NCBI GenBank assembly: GCA_900550065.1
Contig: URQR01000079.1
Span: forward strand, 1 to 8,880
Source: an uncultured Eubacteriales bacterium
GTDB taxonomy: Bacteria; Bacillota; Clostridia; UBA1381; UMGS1253
Length of the DNA stretch: 8,880 nucleotides
Reading direction: 5' to 3'
Positions 1 through 4,848 of the stretch are shown here, piece by piece. Below the pieces are notes generated by a model. The model had not been told where the DNA came from. It searched no databases and saw only the letters and a list, made by a program, of their open reading frames with translations. A program made the position numbers and the translations under genes. How positions within the stretch are numbered: the stretch's first letter is position 1; every line of letters starts with the position of its first letter.

Positions 1-2
1 TT

Positions 3-128
3 GAGCTGTTTGAGTCAGAACAAGACGGAGGTGAAAGCCATAGTGCACGGCACCAATGTCCGAACTGCGGGATGCAGCACGATATAGACGACCCCAAATG
101 CCCGTTTTGTAAGTTTAAATATGAATAA
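3..128 (+). CDS. C-terminal end of a zinc-ribbon protein (5' truncated)
   Basis: Reading from base 3, an open frame gives 41 residues and stops at TAA 126-128; the beginning lies outside the window. The first half is acidic and polar (ELFESEQDGGESH). The end carries two close cysteine pairs, CPNCG and CPFC, twelve residues apart, and finishes KFKYE. Two CxxC knuckles in this arrangement are typical of a small zinc ribbon that binds one zinc ion. I do not recognise the full protein, and a zinc ribbon alone does not reveal function, since such tails occur on membrane proteins, nucleic-acid binding proteins and many uncharacterised proteins. No terminator is visible between its stop and the pheS promoter. 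Coding status is supported by the cysteine spacing; identity is unknown. Confidence 0.6.
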   Translation, partial: ELFESEQDGGESHSARHQCPNCGMQHDIDDPKCPFCKFKYE

Positions 129-154
129 AAAGTGAACAAAAATCAAATAATTAC

Positions 155-183
155 TTGCAATTGTATTTTTGTTATGCTATACT
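155..183 (+). promoter_or_regulatory. SigA-type promoter of the pheS T-box leader
   Basis: The -35 box is TTGCAA (155-160) and the -10 box is TATACT (178-183), separated by exactly 17 bases. A TG dinucleotide one base before the -10 box (175-176) makes it an extended -10 promoter. Transcription would start near 190, a few bases before the predicted first helix of the T-box leader, which fits well. This is the only good promoter seen upstream of pheS. Confidence 0.8.
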
Positions 184-195
184 ATTTAAAAATTG

Positions 196-462
196 CTATA
201 AAGACGATGAAAAAGTCCAGTAAGTTCTGCATACGCCTGAGGAAGAGAGAAAGCGCCGTCGGCTGGAAGCGCTTTTTGAAACGGGCAGGACCCAACCTTC
301 GCTTTGGAGTTGCGCGCTGAACAGTCCACGTATGTGGAAGTAGGCGTTGCCGGCGGCGGCCGTTACGACGCGAAAGAGCGCCCGCGCGAGCGGGAATATG
401 GGTGGTACCACGGAACATAACGTTTCGTCCCTGTCAAGGATGCGGGGGCGGGACGTTTTTTT
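196..462 (+). promoter_or_regulatory. T-box riboswitch sensing tRNA-Phe, upstream of pheS
   Basis: This is a transcribed leader that reads the charging state of tRNA-Phe and controls readthrough into pheST. The signature T-box stretch GGGTGGTACCACGG lies at 400-413. Its bulge, UGGU (403-406), would pair with the ACCA end of a tRNA having A as discriminator base, as tRNA-Phe does. The base of stem I forms between 196-203 and 302-309 (seven of eight positions pair, one as a wobble). The AGUA-like strand of the specifier loop is near 219-222. The distal arm closes with AAGCGC (251-256) against GCGCTT (269-274). The likely specifier codon is TTC at 298-300, just before the closing strand and followed by G, which encodes Phe. 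A small hairpin follows at 325-338. GGGA (392-395) can pair with TCCC (428-431) to form the antiterminator, in competition with the terminator at 426-455. Uncharged tRNA-Phe is therefore expected to favour readthrough. B. subtilis pheST is also T-box controlled. Confidence 0.93.
426..462 (+). terminator. T-box regulated intrinsic terminator
   Basis: CGTCCC (426-431) pairs with GGGACG (450-455) and is followed by seven T (456-462). Its left arm overlaps the bases needed for the antiterminator helix, so the two structures exclude each other. It lies 28 bases before pheS, where a T-box attenuator should be. Confidence 0.85.
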
Positions 463-490
463 ATTGAAAATCATGAAGGAGTTGTAAAAT

Positions 491-1510
491 ATGAAAGACC
501 AGCTTGAAAAAATCAAGGCGCAGGCCATGCAGGCGCTCGAATCCGTTTCGGATTTAAAGCCGCTTGATGAGCTGCGCGTAAAGTATCTCGGCAAAAAGGG
601 CGAGTTGACCGCCGTACTGCGCGGTATGGGCGCGCTTTCGCCGGAGGAGCGGCCAAAGATCGGTGCGCTGGCGAATCAGGTGCGCGAGCAGATCGAGGAA
701 AAACTGCAAAGCAAAATTGACGAGCTTTCGGCAAAGTTGCAAAACGAAAAGCTGAAGGCGGAGGAAATTGATGTTACGATTCCGGGCAGACGCCGGGAGA
801 CCGGGAAGCTGCACCCGCTTTCCACCGTACTCAATCAGGTAAAGGATATCTTTATCGGCATGGGATTTTCCATTGCGGAGGGGCCGGATGTGGAGCTTGA
901 CTACTACAACTTTGAGGCACTCAATATCCCGAAAAACCATCCTGCACGCGACACGCAGGATACGTTCTATATCAATGAAAACGTCCTGCTGCGGACGCAG
1001 ACCTCGCCGGTGCAGGTGCGTGTCATGGAACAGACAAAGCCGCCGATTCGGGTCATTGCGCCGGGACGCGTGTATCGCAGCGACGCGGTGGACGCGACGC
1101 ATTCGCCGCTGTTCCACCAGATTGAGGGACTTGTGGTCGATAAGGGAATCACGATGGGCGACCTGAAGGGAACGCTTGAGGTGTTTGCAAAGGCGCTCTA
1201 CGGCGAAGGGGCAAAAATTCGCTTCCGTCCGCACCACTTCCCGTTCACAGAGCCGAGCGCAGAGGTCGATGTGTCGTGCTTTGTATGTAACGGCACAGGC
1301 TGCAACGTCTGCAAGGGCGAGGGCTGGATCGAGATTCTTGGCGCAGGCATGGTACATCCGAAGGTACTGGCAAACTGCGGCATTGACCCGGAGGTTTACA
1401 GCGGATTTGCGTTCGGCATGGGGCTGGAGCGTATTGCAATGCGCCGCTACGACATTGACGATTTGCGGCTGTTCTTTGACAATGACCTGCGGTTCTTAAA
1501 GCAGTTTTAA
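491..1510 (+). CDS. pheS: Phenylalanyl-tRNA synthetase alpha subunit
   Basis: This is the catalytic subunit of the alpha2-beta2 enzyme that activates phenylalanine with ATP and loads it onto tRNA-Phe in the cytoplasm. The protein has 339 residues, normal for bacterial PheS. Residues 1-90 form the charged N-terminal coiled coil that contacts tRNA. The class II core follows: motif 1 near 121-160 (GFSIAEGPDVE), the LRTQTSPVQ stretch at 167-175, motif 2 near 192-212 (GRVYRSDAVDATHSPLFHQIEG) and motif 3 near 305-320 (GFAFGMGLERIAM). It ends in the usual NDLRFLKQF. Between FTEPSAEVDV and WIEILGAGM sits a short four-cysteine loop (C263, C266, C271, C274) of CxxC...CxxC form, a likely zinc knuckle. 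The start ATG at 491 has AAGGAG (476-481) nine bases upstream. It lies 28 bases after the T-box terminator and 50 bases before pheT, so the two are probably cotranscribed under tRNA-Phe control. No defect is visible. Confidence 0.97.
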   Translation: MKDQLEKIKAQAMQALESVSDLKPLDELRVKYLGKKGELTAVLRGMGALSPEERPKIGALANQVREQIEEKLQSKIDELSAKLQNEKLKAEEIDVTIPGRRRETGKLHPLSTVLNQVKDIFIGMGFSIAEGPDVELDYYNFEALNIPKNHPARDTQDTFYINENVLLRTQTSPVQVRVMEQTKPPIRVIAPGRVYRSDAVDATHSPLFHQIEGLVVDKGITMGDLKGTLEVFAKALYGEGAKIRFRPHHFPFTEPSAEVDVSCFVCNGTGCNVCKGEGWIEILGAGMVHPKVLANCGIDPEVYSGFAFGMGLERIAMRRYDIDDLRLFFDNDLRFLKQF

Positions 1511-1560
1511 ATTGATATAAACTACTTCATTATTTTTTGATAGAAGGGAATGGCCTTAAT

Positions 1561-3945
1561 ATGAAAGTGGCAATGAGTTGGTTTAACGAATTCGTTGATA
1601 TGTCCGGCATTACGCCGAAGGAATACGCCGACGCGCTTACCATGTCCGGCACCATGGTTGAAGGAACGGAGCAGATGGGCGCGGAAATCGAAAAGGTTGT
1701 AACAGGAAAGATTATTGATATTAAAAAACATGAGAATGCGGACACCTTGCAGGTTTGCATGCTCGACGTTGGACAGGAGGAGCCGCTGCAAATCGTGACC
1801 GGCGCGACAAATGTAAAGGTGGGGCAGATTGTGCCCGTTGCGCTGCACAAGTCGAGGATTGCCGGCGGCGTGCAGATCAAAAAGGGTAAGCTGCGCGGCG
1901 TTGCGTCGAATGGGATGCTCTGTTCGCACGAGGAACTTGGCCTCACGCCTGCTGACCTCGGCTATGAACCGGAGTACGGAATCCTGATACTTGACCCGGA
2001 TACACCGATTGGCAAGGATATTAAAGAAGTGTTCGGCATGAACGAAACGGTAATCGAGTTTGAAATTACATCAAACCGTCCCGACTGCCAGAGTGTGATT
2101 GGCCTTGCACGCGAAACGGCGGTGACGTTTGACCGGCCGTTTACGCTGCACACGCCGAAGGCGGACGGCAATGGTGAGAATGTAGTCGATTTTGCCAAGG
2201 TGGATGTGCTTGATACGGCATACTGCCCGCGCTACTGCGCAAGAATGGTCAAAAACGTCAAGATTGGGCCGTCGCCCGACTGGATGGTAAAGCGCTTACA
2301 GGCGAGTGGTATCCGCTCAATTAACAATATTGTCGACATCACGAACTATCTGCTCTTAGAGTACGGCCAGCCGATGCACGCATTCGATTTGCGCGACCTG
2401 ACCGGCTCGCACATTATCGTACGCCGCGCGGAAAACGGCGAAAAGATTACGACGCTTGACGAGGTGGACCGCGTGCTCGACGACTCCATGCTCGTCATTG
2501 CGGACGAGGCGCGTGCAGTCGCGGTTGCGGGCGTAATGGGCGCGCTCAACTCCGAGGTGAAGGACGACACGACGACAGTCCTGTTTGAGAGCGCGAACTT
2601 TGACGGTGCGTCGGTGCGCGTGACGGCGAAAAAGCTTGGTATGCGCACGGAGGCTTCCGCGAAATACGAAAAAGGACTGGACCCGAACATGACGCTCGAT
2701 GCGGTAAACCGTGCGTGTGAGCTGGTGGAACTGCTTGGCGCCGGAGAAGTAGTCGGTGGTGTGATTGACATACATGGCGATTTGCCGAAGGGGAGGACGC
2801 TTGCGCTCCGCCCGGACAAGATTAACGTGTTTTTGGGGACGAACGTCAGCACAGACTTTATGGTTGATACGCTCCGCAAGCTGGATTTTGAAGTAGATAC
2901 AGACGCAATGATGGTCACCGCGCCGACGTACCGCGCCGACGTGGAGGCTGAGGCCGACCTCGCGGAGGAAATCGCGCGGATTTACGGATATAATAAGATT
3001 GAGTCGACATTGATGGCAGGGCAGATTACGACGGGCGGCAAAAATGAAAAGCAGCGGCTCGAAGATACGGTCAAGGCTGTTTTAACGGCGCAGGGCATGT
3101 ATGAGATCATGACGTATTCGTTCACGAACCCGAATATCTTTGACCGGCTGCGTATCCCAGCGGATTCCCCTATGCGGAAAACGGTTGTCATCAGTAACCC
3201 GCTCGGCGAGGAAAACTCCATCATGCGGACGACAACGCTTTCGTCCATGCTGGAGATTTTGGAGAAAAACTACAAGCAGCGCAATGCGTCCGCGCCGCTC
3301 TTTGAGTTGGCGAAGATTTACGAGCCAATCGAGGGCGAACAGCTCCCGAACGAGCGTGACATCATTACGCTCGGCATGTACGGCAGCGGTGATTTTTACG
3401 ATTTGAAGGGCGTTGTGGAAACGCTTTTGGATACGGCCGGCGTTACGAACTACAAGTTCGTGCCGCAGAAGGAGAACCCAACGTACCACCCGGGCCGCTG
3501 CGCAGATATTTATATCAACGGAAAGCTTGCCGGCCGGTTAGGGCAGGTGCATCCGCAGGTGGTAAAGAACTACAATATGGATACGGACTGCTATTTGGCG
3601 GAAATCAGCTTCGATGCGGTTTTAGAGGCAGCGGGTGAGAGCCAGACGTATAAAAAGCTTCCGAAGTACCCGTCCGTATCGCGCGATATTGCCGTATTGG
3701 TAGACGACGCAGTTTTGTCGGGCGACATTGTGGATACGATTCAAAAGTCGGGCGGCAAGCTGTTAGACCATGTCGAATTTTTTGATGTTTATAAGGGCGC
3801 GCAGATTCCGGCAGGCAAAAAGAGCATGGCGTATTCGGCGGTGTTCCGCGCGGACGACCGGACGCTGACTGATGAAGAAATTTCAAAAGTCATGGATAAA
3901 ATTTTGCGTTCGCTTGAAACTAATCTTGGGGCGACGCTTAGATAG
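1561..3945 (+). CDS. pheT: Phenylalanyl-tRNA synthetase beta subunit
   Basis: This is the tRNA-binding and editing partner of PheS; it removes Tyr wrongly attached to tRNA-Phe. The protein has 794 residues, as usual. In order: an N-terminal segment (MKVAMSWFNEFVDM), an EMAP-like tRNA-binding domain near 40-150, the SNRPDCQSVIGLARE motif at 171-185, the B3/B4 editing domain near 210-400, B5 near 405-480, a catalytic-like core near 490-680, and a C-terminal anticodon-binding (FDX-ACB) domain from about 700 (KYPSVSRDIAVLVDD). Editing-site candidates are conserved in context: H273 in QPMHAFD, E343 in LFESANF, and T363/A365 in RTEASAKYEKGLDP. I chose ATG 1561 because the protein then begins like other PheT proteins and AAGGGA (1544-1549) lies 11 bases upstream. 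An in-frame TTG at 1537 would add eight residues without a ribosome binding site. No promoter is evident in the 50-base pheS-pheT gap, and no terminator follows the stop. Confidence 0.97.
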   Translation: MKVAMSWFNEFVDMSGITPKEYADALTMSGTMVEGTEQMGAEIEKVVTGKIIDIKKHENADTLQVCMLDVGQEEPLQIVTGATNVKVGQIVPVALHKSRIAGGVQIKKGKLRGVASNGMLCSHEELGLTPADLGYEPEYGILILDPDTPIGKDIKEVFGMNETVIEFEITSNRPDCQSVIGLARETAVTFDRPFTLHTPKADGNGENVVDFAKVDVLDTAYCPRYCARMVKNVKIGPSPDWMVKRLQASGIRSINNIVDITNYLLLEYGQPMHAFDLRDLTGSHIIVRRAENGEKITTLDEVDRVLDDSMLVIADEARAVAVAGVMGALNSEVKDDTTTVLFESANFDGASVRVTAKKLGMRTEASAKYEKGLDPNMTLDAVNRACELVELLGAGEVVGGVIDIHGDLPKGRTLALRPDKINVFLGTNVSTDFMVDTLRKLDFEVDTDAMMVTAPTYRADVEAEADLAEEIARIYGYNKIESTLMAGQITTGGKNEKQRLEDTVKAVLTAQGMYEIMTYSFTNPNIFDRLRIPADSPMRKTVVISNPLGEENSIMRTTTLSSMLEILEKNYKQRNASAPLFELAKIYEPIEGEQLPNERDIITLGMYGSGDFYDLKGVVETLLDTAGVTNYKFVPQKENPTYHPGRCADIYINGKLAGRLGQVHPQVVKNYNMDTDCYLAEISFDAVLEAAGESQTYKKLPKYPSVSRDIAVLVDDAVLSGDIVDTIQKSGGKLLDHVEFFDVYKGAQIPAGKKSMAYSAVFRADDRTLTDEEISKVMDKILRSLETNLGATLR

Positions 3946-3965
3946 GAAAAAATTATAAATTACTG

Positions 3966-3994
3966 TTGCATTGTACAAATAAGTGTGCTATAAT
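3966..3994 (+). promoter_or_regulatory. SigA-type promoter of rpmE
   Basis: The -35 box is TTGCAT (3966-3971) and the -10 box is a perfect TATAAT (3989-3994), with a 17-base spacer and an extended -10 TG at 3986-3987. The start site would be near 4001, giving a leader of about 47 bases before rpmE. It separates rpmE from pheST, so L31 need not follow the T-box. Since no terminator is seen after pheT, readthrough from pheT may add to expression. Confidence 0.8.
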
Positions 3995-4047
3995 CAATTT
4001 GTTATGGGCGCAGCCTGTAATAATTTAGCAGAAAGGAGCGCTGTAGC

Positions 4048-4251
4048 ATGAAAGAAGGAATCCATCCGGATTATAAGCCGACGACGATTACGTGTGCGTG
4101 CGGTGAAGTGATTGAAACTTCTTCGACAAAAGAGGATATCCGTGTTGAAATCTGTTCGAAGTGCCATCCGTTCTTTACGGGTAAGCAGAAGCTGGTTGAC
4201 ACAGGCGGACGTGTTGAGAAGTTTAAAAAGCGTTTTGGCTTGGAGAGGTAA
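4048..4251 (+). CDS. rpmE: 50S ribosomal protein L31, zinc-binding form
   Basis: This is a small protein of the large ribosomal subunit, near the interface with the 30S head. The 67 residues match bacterial L31 throughout: MKEGIHPDY at the start, GEVIETSSTKED, the CHPFFTGKQKLVDTGGRVEKF signature, and a basic end (KKRFGLER). Cysteines C16, C18, C36 and C39 form the metal site of the zinc-containing C+ type. The alternative zinc-free type lacks these cysteines and is used by many bacteria under zinc starvation; it is not in this window. ATG 4048 has AAAGGAG (4032-4038) nine bases upstream. The gene has its own strong promoter and lies 112 bases before rpsO. I see no convincing Zur operator. Confidence 0.96.
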   Translation: MKEGIHPDYKPTTITCACGEVIETSSTKEDIRVEICSKCHPFFTGKQKLVDTGGRVEKFKKRFGLER

Positions 4252-4339
4252 GAGTGCCAAAGCGTGAATTTTGTGTTAGCAGATAACCCCTTCGCGGATA
4301 CTGGAATCTCCAACCATTTCTGGGAGGGTGGCGTTTTTT
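4252..4339 (+). promoter_or_regulatory. rpmE-rpsO spacer with a U-run: possible attenuator or S15 leader
   Basis: This non-coding spacer ends in GCG followed by six T (4334-4339), which resembles an attenuator. ACCC plus TTC in the 4287-4294 region can pair, with a bulged C, to GGGAGGGT (4322-4329). Inside it a smaller hairpin is possible, with CTC pairing with GAG and CCA with TGG around a TTTC loop (about 4308-4326). The GGCG just before the T run stays unpaired, so this is not a textbook terminator. S15 controls its own mRNA through leader structure in several bacteria, by different RNA folds, so a role in rpsO control is possible but unproven. I see no clear promoter here; rpsO is probably transcribed from the rpmE promoter. 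Confidence 0.35.
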
Positions 4340-4363
4340 CAAACATATCAGGAGGTGAATACA

Positions 4364-4627
4364 ATGATTAAAGAGGTAAAGACGGCGATTATTGAGCAGT
4401 ACCGGGTACATGAGACCGACACGGGTTCGCCGGAGGTACAGATTGCTATGCTCACAGAGCGCATCAACCACTTAAATGAGCATCTGAAGATTCATAAGAA
4501 GGACCACCATTCCAGACGCGGTCTGTTGAAGATGGTTGGTAAGCGCCGCGGCCTGTTGGACTATTTGATGAAGAACGACATCGACCGCTACCGTGAAATC
4601 GTAAGTAAGCTGAACTTAAGAAAGTAG
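4364..4627 (+). CDS. rpsO: 30S ribosomal protein S15
   Basis: This is a primary 16S rRNA-binding protein of the 30S platform, which binds the central-domain three-way junction early in assembly. The 87 residues (88-89 is usual) are alpha-helical and carry the family landmarks: DTGSPEVQIAMLTERINHLNEHL at 19-41, the rRNA-binding stretch HKKDHHSRRGLLKMVGKRRGLLDYL at 44-68, and a basic C-terminus ending LNLRK. The start is ATG 4364, because AGGAGGTGA (4350-4358), an almost perfect anti-Shine-Dalgarno match, lies five bases upstream and the protein then begins MIKEVK. An in-frame GTG at 4328 would add 12 residues encoded partly by the U-run and lacks a ribosome binding site, so I reject it. It is followed at once by a strong hairpin. 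The rpsO-pnp neighbourhood is widely conserved in bacteria. Confidence 0.97.
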   Translation: MIKEVKTAIIEQYRVHETDTGSPEVQIAMLTERINHLNEHLKIHKKDHHSRRGLLKMVGKRRGLLDYLMKNDIDRYREIVSKLNLRK

Positions 4628-4635
4628 TTTTATAT

Positions 4636-4670
4636 ATAAATGGGCGGAAAATCCCTTTCCGCTCATTTAT
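4636..4670 (+). terminator. Strong hairpin terminator after rpsO
   Basis: Bases 4636-4650 pair with 4656-4670 in a continuous 15-base-pair stem (one G-U wobble) around the five-base loop ATCCC. The core is GGGCGGAAA against TTTCCGCTC. The tail after the stem is T-rich but interrupted (ATTTATTGTAT), and the other flank is A/T-rich too, so termination may be partial. It begins eight bases after the rpsO stop. Because no strong pnp promoter is apparent, some readthrough into pnp is likely, and the hairpin may also protect the rpsO mRNA 3' end. Confidence 0.8.
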
Positions 4671-4721
4671 TGTATACTTATTAACAAATTTAGGCGTAAA
4701 AGTATCCGGTTACGGTGGGAA

Positions 4722-4820
4722 TTGACGGTTAGCAGTTAGATTTGCGCTTTGTTAAGGGTGATTCTTTGCAGAGCATGAATCTAAGTGCTAAACTTCAGTT
4801 TTTGCCGTCTTCGGAGTCAA
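4722..4820 (+). promoter_or_regulatory. Long hairpin in the pnp 5' leader, candidate autoregulatory site
   Basis: The leader of pnp folds into a long imperfect stem. Bases 4729-4752 pair with 4768-4791, interrupted only by a G-G mismatch (4735/4785) and a C-A mismatch (4745/4775). The strongest part is TTAGCA-G-TTAGATT against AATCTAA-G-TGCTAA. The apical 15 bases (4753-4767) can extend the stem a little. GACGG (4724-4728) can close it with CCGTC (4805-4809). Alternatively TTGAC (4722-4726) pairs with GTCAA (4816-4820), leaving a small CCG-TCTT-CGG hairpin at 4805-4814. In E. coli the pnp leader holds a long hairpin cut by RNase III and then used by PNPase to repress its own mRNA; similar control here is inference. 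The stem is too long and AU-rich, and lacks a U-tail, for a terminator. No convincing pnp promoter was found between 4671 and 4720; TATACT at 4673-4678 has no good -35 partner. Confidence 0.6.
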
Positions 4821-4848
4821 AATTTATACAGAAGAGAGGTAAAAATTT

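Noticed and set aside
132..320. Small + strand open frame between the zinc-ribbon gene and pheS
   Set aside because: It overlaps the promoter and stem I of the T-box leader, starts without a ribosome binding site, and its sequence is explained by the RNA structure.
554..1357. Long antisense open frame of 267 codons opposite pheS
   Set aside because: It lies wholly inside a clear pheS gene, its protein is rich in Arg, His and Leu as expected from reading GC-rich codons backwards, and it has no plausible ribosome binding context. The other long antisense frames inside pheT, pnp and the peptidase are shadows for the same reason.
4010..4045. Possible Zur operator or ribosome-binding-site-masking hairpin in the rpmE leader
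   Set aside because: GTAATAATT near 4018 only partly resembles one half of a Zur box and lies downstream of the predicted start site. The CAGC/GCTG pairing is just four base pairs. Neither is strong enough.
4671..4720. Dedicated pnp promoter
   Set aside because: TATACT at 4673-4678 looks like a -10 box, but no -35 box lies 16-18 bases upstream (that region is the rpsO terminator), and the TG before it is one base too close for an extended -10. Other combinations match poorly.
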